Assembly (NCBI GenBank): GCA_019925095.2 | Contig: CM034394.1 | Location: 21,624,272-21,688,271 of the forward strand | From: Dendrolimus kikuchii | Lineage: Eukaryota; Arthropoda; Insecta; Lepidoptera; Lasiocampidae | Length of the DNA stretch: 64,000 nt | Direction of reading: 5' to 3' | Shown: positions 11,201 through 20,436 of the stretch, in pieces | How the letters are laid out: each line of letters starts with the position of its first letter | Position numbering within the stretch: position 1 is the first letter of the stretch | Translations under genes and position numbers: made by a program | Notes under the pieces: generated by a model | The model's database searches: none | What the model was told of the DNA's origin: nothing | The model's input: the letters and a program-made list of their open reading frames with translations, nothing else

Positions 11201-12198
11201 GAGAATTGGTGCAATCTGGCAGTACTGAGCGCCTCCGACCGCATCAACGTATGGAAGAGCAAGGAGCTGCATGGTAGGTTTTATCGGGCCTTAACAGGGC
11301 CCGATGTAGACCTGTCAGCGTCGGTAAACTGGCTACGGTTCGGTAACCTCTTTGGAGAAACCGAAGGTTTTGTCTTTGCAATTATGGACGAAGTTATTAA
11401 GACGAATAACTACCGAAAATATATCCTGAAGGATGGCACCTTGGACATCTGTCGGGCATGTCATCGCCCAGGTGAATCCCTCAGGCATATTGTTTCCGGC
11501 TGTTCACATCTTTCTAACGGCGAATACTTGCACAGACATAACCTCGTAGCCAGGATTATCCACCAGCAACTTGCCCTTCGATACGGTCTTGTGGAAACGG
11601 AGGTGCCTTATTACCAGTACTCGCCGGAGCCAGTTCTTGAAAACAGTCGTGCCACGCTCTACTGGGATCGATCAGTTATCACGGACAGGACTATTGTAGC
11701 CAATAAGCCTGATATCGTGATAATAGATCGATCTGCGCGACGAGCAATACTCGTTGACATCAGTATCCCGCATGACGATAACCTTGTAAAGAAAGAAAAA
11801 GAAAAACTAAGTAAGTACTTAGATCTTGCTCACGAGGTTACCGCTATGTGGCGTCTGGAGTCAACGAGCATTGTGCCGATAGTTGTCACCGTCAACGGTC
11901 TTATAGCGAAAAGCCTCGACTGTCATCTAGAGAGGCTTTCACTGGGAGGCTGGGTGAAGGGCCAGATACAGAAGGCAGCACTCTTGGACACGGCACGGAT
12001 TGTGAGAAGGTTCCTGTCTCTGGAGCCCTAACCACCGGTAGTTTGGACCCTAGGCCCCGCTGGCGGTGATCTGCAAGATTTTATATTTTTTTTTATTGAA
12101 TATATATTTTATTTTTGATGTAAATCAATTCAGACATTTATACTTATAAACAATATATATATTTACTTTACATATTTTATAGTAGTATGTATATATAT
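8281..12198 (+). mobile_element. Dong/R4-like non-LTR retrotransposon, apparently intact
   Basis: A single-ORF element with the layout of site-specific, restriction-like-endonuclease LINEs. The 3' boundary near 12198 is set by comparison with the second copy: both UTRs begin CCACCGGTAG..TGGACCCTAG directly after the stop, decay into AT-rich sequence and stop at TAA-like repeats (ATAATAACTATAATA here). The 5' boundary is uncertain; I chose the TTATAATAAA at 8271-8280 because the clade inserts into TAA repeats, giving a 5' UTR of about 135 bp. The ORF region is much more GC-rich than its surroundings, which suggests recent arrival. Confidence 0.8.
8417..12031 (+). CDS. Dong/R4-clade retrotransposon polyprotein (RT plus restriction-like endonuclease)
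   Basis: Reverse-transcribes the element RNA at a nicked chromosomal target (target-primed reverse transcription). Counting from 8417: residues 1-93 are Ser/Pro/Ala/Arg-rich low complexity; 94-160 look like a Myb-type DNA-binding domain (RWTQELNECVMRAYF); the RT spans about 505-770, with NYRPIT 533-538, motif A D606 in IDYKKAYD, motif B FQGDSLSP 669-676 and catalytic YMDD 711-714. A CCHC knuckle follows (C1012, C1015, H1024, C1029), then a PD-(D/E)XK nuclease (P1098, D1099, D1114, Lys about 1124). No frameshift or stop interrupts it. The true start is unclear. 8417 is GTG, the frame opens after TAA at 8411-8413, and the first in-frame ATG is at 8696 (a 1111-residue product). A codon ATG at 8399 is in frame but is cut off by that TAA. 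Clade assignment rests on the domain order and the TAA-flanked sister copy at 16151. Confidence 0.9.
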   Translation: MIRYLDKITSRTRARLPSAAPASPGSTPRSSSTDEEFVTPAATGASSTSEEGSAPSAPPRRPVRGRGRPPSARLGPAGRIPRPALATGGVVRRMRWTQELNECVMRAYFEATEGGTNLTSYRGRLLSLFQTLQPASTVTAQRLSDQVRAIQRLHLLDESTLDRLRNTVRINRESTDTPQPTSPAPPADSQWPVNSTMDDVSEGLAVGNVSIQTNEQLRRTLEHSIQEFRDQPILNRPRLPKLPLHRNNLVLMGTLDCLLAPYFRSSADLVDTHSILYCGAVAVCRVAGVKFPNTQPTRPASGKPAWQIRIERRIDRARVLIAKLICFRAGNCRPRVMRFMAQAFAGTNVSPSEYMARATERIDFWKQKVYAWANRIRRYKERADRYFLNRTFQSEEKRVYRGWEKCSDSVTDRQMPNIDAMASFWRNIWSMPVSHTEGDWIELVKQSCEQVPDMEPIIIEPLDVGNAIRSAHNWKSPGLDGLHNFWIKWFKSSHGCLANQFQEAVDRGSLPTFMTTGVTHLLFKSGCTTEPKNYRPITCLPTIYKLLTSILGKKLSNYFYDNNILAITQNGCKAGSRGTKELLLIDTTVSQQARRNKRNLSVAWIDYKKAYDSVPHTWLMRVLELYKVDATLRTFLQACMRQWVTHLRLPGGGGASLPEGAINIERGIFQGDSLSPLWFCLALNPLSTLLESSKLGYRFRRGGEIMSHLLYMDDLKLFASNEPDLIELLKTTERFSKSINMEFGIEKCAVMHVRRGKVVNSPNLQLSENISLKSLSETETYKYLGMSESLGIADADVKQTVKDRFFCRLRKVLTSLLSGGNKVRAFNSWVMPVLAYSFGILRWTQTELDALDRRVRCLLTKYRMHHPRSSVMRLYISRRCGGRGFLNAKDLHNREVNNLRAYFLKMDVGLHKDVVAVDKGLTMLSLAKENWCNLAVLSASDRINVWKSKELHGRFYRALTGPDVDLSASVNWLRFGNLFGETEGFVFAIMDEVIKTNNYRKYILKDGTLDICRACHRPGESLRHIVSGCSHLSNGEYLHRHNLVARIIHQQLALRYGLVETEVPYYQYSPEPVLENSRATLYWDRSVITDRTIVANKPDIVIIDRSARRAILVDISIPHDDNLVKKEKEKLSKYLDLAHEVTAMWRLESTSIVPIVVTVNGLIAKSLDCHLERLSLGGWVKGQIQKAALLDTARIVRRFLSLEP

Positions 12199-12470
12199 AA
12201 TAACTATAATACACACACACACATGTATTTTATTTCATTTTATCTGTGACAGCCTTCATATCCGTGACATAGCAGACAAACTGCAAAAGAGCCGCCAACG
12301 CTAGTACGGCCACTTTCATGGCATCTGACTAATTATTATGTGGGTGAAAAACTTCTAGCTGTGCCGCCATCGCCAGATCCCTATGAAGGGGCTTAAGAGA
12401 TGGTTTTTTTTTATATTGAATAGGTTCGCGTTTGACTGACATTGCACCTGACGCCAGGTGGAAATGCAGT
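12199..12470. other. Spacer with (AC)n microsatellite
   Basis: TAA-like repeats at the Dong 3' junction are followed by a short (AC)6 tract at about 12212-12223. The remainder is unassigned. Confidence 0.5.
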
Positions 12471-12704
12471 CTAAGGTGGAGCACGCTTACCTAGAAGATA
12501 CCTGTTCACGCGAGACTTAAGGACACCTAGATTATATTTTTCAGGAAAAACAGACGACGGTAAAGAATTCCACTCATCAGCGGTGCGTATGATGAAAGAG
12601 GAAGCATAGCGTTTCGTCCGCTTCGTTGGTATTTTCACCATATATCGGTGGCGTGAGTGCGTACGTCTGCTTGTCCGGTGGTAGAATGGTGAGGGCGGAA
12701 CCAA
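12471..12704 (-). pseudogene. C-terminal fragment of a CR1/Jockey-type LINE
   Basis: The minus-strand frame reads YHRTSRRTHSRHRY, then [20 protein letters not shown] and [16 protein letters not shown]. 'W(N)xLP..VFP..Y(N/D)xGxFKxRV' is the characteristic end of LINE polyproteins that finish downstream of the RT. It is about 78 codons, is 5'-truncated and has no RT domain, so it is a dead 3' end. The exact clade cannot be fixed from the tail alone. It lies just downstream of the Dong element on the other strand, so it is an independent insertion. Confidence 0.75.
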
Positions 12705-12719
12705 TTCATGTAATTCCGT

Positions 12720-12874
12720 GGCACACTCACCGAAGTGTGATTGATATCATGAAAGATGACATGGGTGCCAATGATCTTGTAAATAAAATACCGAAAACTA
12801 CACAAAGTGAAGCAGGTAAACTAGAAAGACTAGTGACTGACTCCACACACGCCACAAGCCAAATCACCATTTAG
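12720..12874 (+). pseudogene. Possible degenerate LINE C-terminus
   Basis: The plus frame has DIMKDDMGANDLVNKIPKT and KLERLVTDSTHA. This loosely follows the 'WLDVVKxDMxxNxL...A.DRxKWRRLxxKADPAT' ending of another LINE group (a clearer copy is at 27640-27884). Similarity is weak, so the call is tentative. Confidence 0.35.
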
Positions 12875-12888
12875 CCTATTTGTACTAA

Positions 12889-13634
12889 TGTTACGATTTG
12901 GGCCACCTGCATATTTGTAAACAAAGCACATTTATTACCAGTCGGGGTTTGAGCTAATAACATTGAAGCGCTTTTATGACCGTCTTATTTTGTTTACTAT
13001 GTGTTTAAAATTTGTGTTTGTAAAATAGCCCATTGTGTATTGTAATCTTTATGGTAGTCATTAGCCAGGTGTGATTATTGACATTCAGTCTAGAGACATA
13101 TTGTATTTGTACAGTATAAAGCAATGCCCCAACGGAGGGATGAGGCCGTCAAGCGATAACCACTAGCGGAGCAAGACGTGTGTACTACATTCGGTAATCT
13201 ATTTATCCGTGCAGGAACGGAGAAAGAATACAATTTCCTGCGGCCGGGCGGCCTGTCGTAAGAGGCGACTTAACAACCCACAGCCAGGTGGTAGGGCATT
13301 CGCCCGACTGGATGGCTACCACCCCTGGTCTAAAGTATGTCGCCATAATAACCTTGAGTTGTGTTCCGGCATTAGTGACCAGGTTCCAGTTTCCCTTAAG
13401 AGAGCAGCAGCGCATTTGCAGCAACTTGGTGTTGCAAATGTCCATAGGCGATGGTAACCGCTTTCCATCAAGTGGCCCGTCTGCCTGTCTGCTTATCTCC
13501 TGCAATAAAAAAAAATGTGACGGACTTTGCGCATGTTATTATATTTGTACCTGTGTTATGCGTGTTTGTATAGTTCTAATAAATTCTATAGTAATTGCAT
13601 CGGCATTTTAATTCGAGTCCCGTAACTCGTAACA
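12889..13634 (+). mobile_element. Solo LTR (Gypsy-like), interrupted by a family A copy
   Basis: Begins TGTTACGATT and ends CGTAACA, i.e. TG...CA with inverted TGTTAC/GTAACA ends. It matches the solo LTRs at 46387, 54124 and 56508, for example ATTAGCCAGGTG, GTGACGGACTTTGCGC and TTGTACCTGTGTTA. The family A copy at 13205-13515 sits between 'ggtaatct' and 'gtgacggac', which are adjacent in the copy at 54124. Flanks are CTAA and CTAT, a 4-bp TSD with one change. No internal region (gag-pol) is present. Confidence 0.8.
13205..13515 (+). mobile_element. Family A short retroposon nested in a solo LTR
   Basis: Full-length sense copy from ATCCGTGCAGG to CTCCTGCAATAAAAAAAAA. Because it interrupts the LTR it is younger than that LTR insertion, which gives a relative date for family A activity. 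Confidence 0.85.
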
Positions 13635-14329
13635 CTATTAAAAACTATTTCCAAACTGTTGATTAAATGTTATACAAAAAAAGCAAAAATTAAATATTGT
13701 GCACACAACAAACTTGTTTATATAATATTTACTACCCATACATATAACATGATGCTGCCAACGTAACGGGTATTTGTAGCTGGGATGTTGAATTCATGAA
13801 ATACAAACATGTTAAAGTATACAGTGTGTACTTTACTCATTTTTAAATGAAAACACATTTTGATTTTGTTCCCCATATTTCAGGGGTTAATCCAAAACGC
13901 GTTCAAGGTAACGTTTAAAATCACGATACACTTTTCCTGTATTATAAACAGGTGTATTCTGAATTATTTAAACTTCTGAACATTTACTGAATTAGTCTTT
14001 CTTAATTACATTTACTGTTCACATTCAACCTCAATTACACTGTTAATTATCGCCTCCACTCTTTGATTCCGCCATAATTGCCCCGTAACAGTAAATACAA
14101 AAGGTATATCAAACAACAGCATTTCAAGCAAAACCCCTGGAAAGAGGTAAAAAATTATGCCACAGACAAAGTGTAAATCTCATGTGGATGTCGTCATTCT
14201 CAAAACTGCTGAGGTAGTTTGCCTATTTAATAGATTTTGTTTATAATTAAATTTATGTTTTGCAGACTTAAGAAGTTTTATTAACAGTGACATGATTTTT
14301 GAATTTGTTTCATAGCTGTGTTTATAAAA
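13635..14329. other. AT-rich spacer
   Basis: No gene or recognisable repeat is visible apart from short poly-A tracts. Confidence 0.4.
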
Positions 14330-14540
14330 CAAAATTCATAAAAAATGTTCATAAAATGAAAACTACTGGGCCAAACTATGTCAAATTATTAGGGGACCAA
14401 ATAGCAGATATTCCGCGTCGAATAAAAAAGAATCACGTAAATAGGATCATAAATCTCGGAGTAATCGGTGAACATACATAAAAAAAGAGATTCCGACGAA
14501 TTGAGAAACTCCTCCTTTTTTGAAGTCGGTTAAAAAAAGA
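14330..14540 (+). repeat. Interspersed repeat ending TTTTTTGAAGTCGGTTA
   Basis: Contains AACTACTGGGCCAAACTATG, ATAGCAGATATTCCGCGTCG, AATCTCGGAGTAATCGG, ATTCCGACGAATTGAGAAAC and TTTTTTGAAGTCGGTTA, in the order I recall for a repeat that is very common in lepidopteran genomes. The 60-codon frame here is part of that repeat, not a host gene. It is single-copy in this window, so the call depends on recognition. Confidence 0.55.
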
Positions 14541-15144
14541 CAGCTGTCACGTGTAAATCAGTAATATTTAACTAACTTGTTTATGTTATCTTAGCAAGTT
14601 TTATTTAAATAAAAAAAAACATATTTTACAAAATAGAGTTTAATTCGTGTCTTCGATCGCTTACATTTCAAAGCTATAATCGATCAGATACGTCTCATGA
14701 AAATGACATAATTTTCTCTCATATGACAAAGTAAAAAAAATAACTTAAGCTTATTTTTATTTCATCTCATCATCAACGGCTTTTGTTTGAATGTATATAC
14801 ATATATGTTCCGTTTGGAGTTGAAACCATAGGTCCGTGGGGTCCATTGGCAAAGGGTTTTTTCAAAGATCAAAATGCTGGTTCGTATTTCTAACAACGAA
14901 TCAGCATTGCCATACAGCGTGGTAATGCATCTAACCTTCTGGGCACGCTTCCTTCTGGTAACGATTTATTACATAGTTTATATTAACTTATTTACAATTG
15001 AGTTTATTTTTAGTATTTAAAAATTGTTTAAACTTAAATTACAATAATGAAGATTACATAGTGGAAATTTTAAAATAAATATATACATTTTGTTTTTGAT
15101 ATTTATTTTCATTTCCTAAATTATCCTTGTCAATTTTACTTATC
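14541..15144. other. AT-rich spacer
   Basis: No gene seen. 14815-14950 is slightly GC-richer (CCATAGGTCCGTGGGGTCC) but has no open frame of note. Confidence 0.4.
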
Positions 15145-15350
15145 TTTTATTGCGAAGTATGCAAACAAGCAGACGGTTCACCTAATGGAAAATAGTTACC
15201 GTCGCCTACGGACGTTTGCAAGTTCAGAGTGAACCTAACGCGTTGCCAGCCTTTAGGATGGAATAATGGGAACGTAACAGGAGGAATGTGATAAAGGTGA
15301 TGGGATAGCGCAGTCAGATAAGAGGAAAGGGATATAGATCCCAACATGGC
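15145..15350 (-). repeat. Relative of family A (different subfamily)
   Basis: TTTTATTGCGAAGTATGCAA, CAAGCAGACGGTTCACCTAA and TACCGTCGCCTACGGACG follow the family A 3' end, but the rest (CGCGTTGCCAGCCTTTAGG) is unlike family A. This is the '..ggttcacctgatgg..' version common in Lepidoptera, so family A shares only its tail with it. Confidence 0.6.
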
Positions 15351-15357
15351 ACTTTTT

Positions 15358-15430
15358 CTTCTTCTTCAGCCACTCTCAGTCCACTGCTGGACGTAGGCCT
15401 CCCCAAGTACGCGCCACATATCCCGGCACT
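15358..15430 (-). repeat. 3' end of a LINE (CCACTGCTGGACGTAGGCC type)
   Basis: CAGTCCACTGCTGGACGTAG and GCCTCCCCAAGTACGCGCC correspond to the antisense of the '...EAYVxxW' end of the LINE seen at 39050-39320. Only the tail is left. Confidence 0.6.
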
Positions 15431-15650
15431 ACTACGTCAAAATCAATGGTAGAATTATTTATTGGACTACTTCTATTTCCGTTAGGTAGGTAGGACGAAA
15501 AAAAAAGCTTTTATGTGCAACAATTCTGCAATAAGCTCAAAAATATATATTCGAGATAATCTAAATTGTAATAAGTTTTCAATTAAAGTTCAATTAGTCT
15601 TACGGTCTTATTCATATAGAGTTAGAAGCCTCTTACAAGCTTACTTATGA

Positions 15651-15703
15651 TTTTTTTATTGCCTGAAGCAGGCAAACAGGCAGACGGCTCACCTGATGGA
15701 AAG
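15651..15703 (-). mobile_element. Family A-type tail, severely 5'-truncated
   Basis: TTTTTTTATTGCCTGAAGCA followed by GGCAAACAGGCAGACGGCTC and ACCTGATGGAAAG. Only about 50 bp of the 3' end were inserted. Confidence 0.65.
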
Positions 15704-16125
15704 TTAATAAAACGTTAATTTAAAAAATACCCACTTTAGACTAATTTGGTAAAAAAAAAAATTCGAAAAAAAATATCATTTATTCATAGCCACAATGCAT
15801 ATTATGGAAAGAAATTGTACAGTCCGCCAGCTATCAAAGTACCGAACTAGGATTCAACCTGCAAATTGCAGTTGACTTGACAGCGGAATACAAAATATAA
15901 TAAAGGCTGAAGTAAACATGCAAAACTTTGAAATTCACAACCCTATACTAGATTACTGTACTAATCAAATGTATTTGTTCAAAACATGGTTAAACAGTTG
16001 GCATAAATGTTATAGTGTACATATGTTTTGCACACATAGGAGCATACAAATATTTATAATAAATTGTATTAAATTATATAATGTTACATGAAACAGACGA
16101 AAAAAAATACTGATAAATGTCAAAA

Positions 16126-16150
16126 AATAATAGTAATAATAATAATAATA
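16126..16150. repeat. TAA microsatellite, 5' flank of Dong copy 2
   Basis: A (TAA)n tract with one interruption immediately upstream of the element. The same motif resumes at 16650-16666 on the other side, so the element lies within a TAA repeat. Confidence 0.9.
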
Positions 16151-16649
16151 GAGACCAGGGACCGATCAATTATCACAGACAGGACTATTGTTGCTAACAA
16201 GCCTGATATTGTGATAGTTGATCGGTCTGCGAGACGTGCTATAATTGTAGATGTCGCGATTCCCCATGATGGTAACCTCGTGAATGCCGAGAAAGATAAA
16301 CAAATAAAGTATATTGATCTTGCTCACGAGGTTACCGCTATGTGGAATCTGGACTCTACAATCATAGTAACGATAGTGGTGTCAGTGAATGGACTAATAG
16401 CGAAGAGCCTTGATCGCCACCTTGAAAGGCTCTCGCTTGGTATCTGGTTGAAGGGTCGGATGCAGAAGGCAGCTCTGTTGGACACGGCCCGTATTGTGAG
16501 GAGATTCCTGTGTCTGGAGCCTTAACCACCGGTAGCCTGGACCCTAGGCCCCACTGCCGGCGAAGATCAGTTTTTTATATTTTTTTTATAAATAAATTTG
16601 TATTTTTTATAAGAAAAATGTAAAAAATTTGGAAATAAAATATATATGT
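16151..16649 (+). mobile_element. 5'-truncated Dong/R4-like element in TAA repeats
   Basis: About 500 bp containing the last 121 codons of the Dong ORF and a 3' UTR beginning CCACCGGTAGCCTGGACCC. It ends exactly at (TAA)n. The direct flanks on both sides are the preferred target of the Dong lineage. It differs from the full copy at many silent sites and about one fifth of residues, so it belongs to another subfamily and is not a recent daughter. Confidence 0.9.
16160..16525 (+). pseudogene. C-terminal remnant of Dong polyprotein (endonuclease part)
   Basis: Reads DRSIITDRTIVANKPDIVIV and then SARRAIIVDVAIPHDGNLV, aligning with residues from about 1083 of the full-length ORF to its end (both end in RRFL(S/C)LEP). 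The PD and downstream D of the nuclease are intact and the frame has no stop, but RT, knuckle and N-terminus are absent, so it cannot act alone. The open frame extends upstream to 16088 only because it reads through the TAA repeat as a run of Ile. Confidence 0.85.
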
Positions 16650-16805
16650 AAATAATAATAATAATAGCATTCATAAGTCAAGGAAGGTATTTATTTACAT
16701 ACATAAAACATTATATTTAAGAGCTATTCTTTTAAATGAATTTTAAATTTAGTTATCTTAAACACTTTTACTAATAGGGTTCAGATGAATAACTAATTAA
16801 TATAC
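16650..16805. repeat. TAA microsatellite, 3' flank, then AT-rich spacer
   Basis: AATAATAATAATAATAG at 16650-16666 closes the target site; the remainder to 16805 is AT-rich without features. Confidence 0.8.
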
Positions 16806-17117
16806 TTTTTTTTTATTGCAGGAGTTCAGCAGACAGGCAGACGGCCCACTTGATGGAAAGCGGTTACCATTGCCTATGGACATTTGCAACACCAAAGGTG
16901 CTACAAATGCGCTGCTGCTCTCTTAAAGGAGACTGGAACCTGGTCACTATTGCCGGAACACAACACAAGGTTGTTATGGCGGCATACTCTAGACCAAGGG
17001 TGGTCGCCATCTAATCGAGCAAATACTCTACCACCTGGCTGTGGGTTGTTTAGTCACCTGTTAGGACAGGCCGCTAGGCTGCAGGAAATTGTATTCTTTC
17101 TCCGTTCCTGCACGGAT
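16806..17117 (-). mobile_element. Family A short retroposon, full length
   Basis: Antisense copy from the T-run/ATTGCAGGAGTTCAG to TTCCTGCACGGAT, with all internal landmarks present and only scattered changes. Confidence 0.85.
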
Positions 17118-17617
17118 AAAAGTAAATACTAAAGTAGAAAGGGACCTGTGACGTCATCGAGTCATGTATAGTTTGAAAGTTTATGTTTTTACTAGACTAG
17201 AGTAATTTCTAGTGCTGTTCTTCTATGGCAATAATCAGATTCTTGAACAGTTATATTATAAAATGGCATATGATTATACATTGACGACGACATACACAGA
17301 ACAGGAACAACTGTTTAATTTAGCCAGGAAATGTTTATTATCTTTAGGGAAATTTGGGTTGCTCGTGACTTGAATGGTGAACATTCCATCAGACTGCCTG
17401 AGGGTGCGGGGGTATTTTACGGCTAATCATGGAATAAAATTGTACCGAAAATTTGTAAATCAAATTGAGGCTTCGATCAAAGTCTCATCTACAAAATCCT
17501 TTTTATATTTACGTGGTTATTTTGGCAAAAACGACACTCCTTAGAAAACTTTGTCTGTCTGCCTCTGTAAGTCGCAGTCACTTTTCTTAGGAATTACTAG
17601 GTATGTATTAAATAATA

Positions 17618-17848
17618 GCTTTTACCCGCGACTTCGTCCGCGTGGAATAGTAAAAAAAAAGTAAGTTAAAAAAAACCCTGATTTTGAAACATTGGTTTTA
17701 TCGTGATGATATAGCCTTCGTCAATAAATGGGCTATCGAACGCTGAAAGAATTTTTCAAATCAGACCAGTAGTACCTGAGATTAGTGCGTTCAAGCAAAC
17801 AAACAAACAGACTAACAAACTCTTCAGCTTTATATATTAGTATAAGAT
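17618..17848 (-). repeat. Repeat J fragment (cccgcgacttcgtccgcg type)
   Basis: TACCCGCGACTTCGTCCGCG followed by TGGAATAG is a standard opening of RTE-like tails in Lepidoptera; TTCAAATCAGACCAGTAGTA and AAGCAAACAAACAAAC are typical of its far end. The stretch 17118-17617 before it holds nothing recognisable. Confidence 0.55.
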
Positions 17849-18273
17849 ATTATTTTCTTAAGTTTTCGCGACTTGCATACATAATAAAACTACGTTTTAA
17901 TGGTTTTAAGGGCCGTAATTTATTTGATTTTTGTTATTCCGACGTTTCGGCCACTGTTCAGTGGCCGTGATCACAGAAGACAAAGATGTCAAGTATAAAC
18001 GAGTATTGTTAAACTTTTATTTAGCCTACCGCCAACTTGTTCATTTTAATTTTGTTTATGGTTACTATTTACTCTATGGGAGCCTAAACTAATTTACCAC
18101 CGCTTCGCAACATGTTATGGCTTGAAGAGAAGCAGCGGCGCAAGAAACTCTTCGGGAAACATGCCTATCTCTAATAATTTTATAAAGTATTAAAATGGGT
18201 GGAAGGAAAAATAAAAGAAATTGTCAGTCAAGTTCGTTTATGTTCCGTTGCACGCAGAAAGAGCTTACAGTGT
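17849..18273 (-). mobile_element. Family B element, 5' part lost
   Basis: Starts (left, element 3' end) ATTATTTTCTTAAGTTTTCG, then the inverted arm with CCGACGTTTCGGCCACTG and TTCAGTGGCCGTGATCAC, and runs through the ATGGGTGGAAGGAAAAATAA core to CTTACAGTGTC. Here the core continues into TTGAGGTCTGGCAGTTGG rather than joining the second arm as in the copy at 4347, so 18274-18342 may be parent-element sequence deleted elsewhere, or unrelated DNA. It abuts an RTE-type LINE. No TSD was found. Confidence 0.75.
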
Positions 18274-18342
18274 CTTGAGGTCTGGCAGTTGGTTTTTGCT
18301 GGGTTTGGGTCTTAATAGTTTTGAAGATCCGATCCCAAACAT

Positions 18343-19903
18343 GACCTTCTGCTAGTACACGATCAATTTGATCATGGAAGGTGTGTCGTGGCCTTCCACG
18401 ACTTCTGCATCCATCCACTTTTGCATTGTATATCTGTTTAGTCATTCATTCATCATGCATTCCTTCCACATACCCGAACCACCGGAGCATGCCTTTCCTT
18501 ACCTTCACCCCGACACTCTCTTTCAGACCAACTCTCTTTCTTACTTCGGTATTACGAACGCGGTCCGCGAGCGTCACTCCGCAGATTTTGCGCAGTGCTC
18601 GCATCTCGACCGCGTTTACTCTACTTTCATGCTCTCTCTTCCATACCCAACTCACGCTTCCATATGGGAGCGTAGGTACCAGCACCGCGTTGTGTACGGC
18701 AAGCTGGGCTTTCTGGCTGAGGTTCTTAGCGCCTAGAAGTTTACCTAACGCTCCATTCAAACTATTCCCCAAATTCACTCTTCTTTCTATATTAGCGGTG
18801 TACCTTCCATCCCTGCTACAATACTAAAACACGTCCAAGATATACAAACTCATTCACTTGCTCCAGCATAACATCATCGACCATTATCCTTGCATTCGTT
18901 CTGGTTTCTTCTCTTTCAAACATCATAACCTTTGTTTTCTTCGCATTCAAATGTAATCCTCTCGCCTGACAGTCATCTTTCATCATTGTGACTAGTGTTT
19001 GGAGATCTGATGGCGATTCGGCTAAAAGCATAAAACTAGATCACTCATCCCACCCCAACCCGTGCTTACAACTAGATCACTTATCCGCACCCCAACATCC
19101 ATCAATCTTATTCTCTGGAGACAATCGTCCAGGTATATATAGGATGAACAGCAACGCCAACAGCACGCAGCCCTGCCGGACGCCAATATTGACGTCAAAC
19201 CAGGACGTCAGACTGCCATCCACCCGCACGCATGCCATACAGTCCTCGTAAGTGGACTGCACAGCACGCATCAGTTGGCCATTAATCCCATATCCGGGCA
19301 ATATCTCCCAGAGGTCCTTCCGCACAACCCTGTCAAATATTTTCTTTAGATCCACAAAACCGCAGAAAACCTTCCGGCCCATAGCCAGCTGCTTCTCTAC
19401 GATATTGCGGCACGAGAAAACTTGATCCATACATCCCCTTCTATTTCTGAAGCCCCCTTGTGCATCCCACAGTAATCCATCAGATACCACTCTCATTCTC
19501 TTTTCAATAATCTTCGCATAAACTTTAGATGCTGTGCTGATCAAACTGATGGCCCTGTAGCTGGCGCACTCCATACGTGACCCCTTGCCTTTATACAAGG
19601 GCACGATGACAGCACGCCTCCAGTCCTTGGGAACCTTTCCCGTCCTCCAGCACAAGTTGTATAAGGACAGGAAAGCGTCCCGGACACAGGTTCCACCATA
19701 TTTGATCATCTCAGCAGACACACTATCGATTCCTGCTGCCTTTCCATTTTTCAGACTTCTTATCGACTATTCGATCTCTTCCAAAGTGATCTCGGATGCT
19801 GACTCCTCGGAGTCGGTTACAGACTCAGTCGTGGTGCCAGCATCCGGGATGTTATCATACATTTCTCTAAAATATTCACTCCATCGCGCTAACACCGTTT
19901 GAA
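18343..19903 (-). pseudogene. Broken RTE-type LINE reverse transcriptase
   Basis: Three collinear minus-strand pieces make up much of an RT. At 19077-19721 are MSAEMIKYGG, VPKDWRRAVIVPLYKGKG, FVDLKKIFDRV (motif A; the usual Ala is Ile) and GVRQGCVL (motif B). At 18816-19031 are LLAESPSDLQTL and AKKTKVMMFERE, FVYLG. At 18446-18778 are QLAVHNAVLVPTLPYGS, NAVEMRALRKICGV and GMLRWFGYVE. Together they match the RTE-like LINEs whose tails end '(LI)RWFGHVERM...' in this window (21746, 44861). The frames are disconnected, and the YADD site is destroyed by a duplication of about 36 bp (both copies contain AACTAGATCACT, at 19034 and 19070). The endonuclease domain is absent. It is not functional. Confidence 0.85.
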
Positions 19904-20130
19904 CGAAGTGTTATTATAAATCAAATATCCTATTAATTATTTTTTAAACTTATTTAAAATTATTTCTATCATAAAATTTTGAAAGTTAAACAATGGTGTG
20001 GTATTTAACCACCGGCTCTTTTATATGAAAACAATTTTAGATTTTATTTAACATGCATAATTGACCCAATATTATAATTTTTGTCATATATGATGTAAGT
20101 AAACAGTGCGAAACGAAACGTATTCACAGT

Positions 20131-20288
20131 TTCTCCTTGAGTGATGGCGAGAAGTACATAGGTACGTTCTCATACGTCAGTCGATGTATGACGTGTGAAT
20201 TATTCATGGAATATTTTATCTTCGAGAACGAACTGGAAATCATGTATTTTTCAAACGTAGTTGTGGAGAGGATCACTGGCATTATTGT
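20131..20288 (+). other. Candidate host exon (weak)
   Basis: An open plus-strand frame reads SDGEKYIGTFSYVSRCMTCE and ELEIMYFSNVVVERITGIIV. It is bordered by ATTCACAG on the left (acceptor-like, poor pyrimidine tract) and by ATT|GTAAGG on the right (good donor). I do not recognise the peptide. The opposite strand is also open for 60 codons, so this could be chance. Confidence 0.2.
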
Positions 20289-20436
20289 AAGGTCACAATG
20301 TTCCATTTTTAAATTCCAAATTGAATGCGATTGGTTTATAGAATGTTTATTGATTTTTTGACTATCGTCATGTCTATGGCTTACTTTTAATAATACCCAT
20401 GGGTGTTTGGCGGGAACCGAAGGGTGATTTAGTTGT

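Noticed and set aside
13205..13515. Open frames of 82-107 codons inside the solo LTR as possible gag remains
   Set aside because: They belong to the nested family A copy, not to an LTR element internal region.
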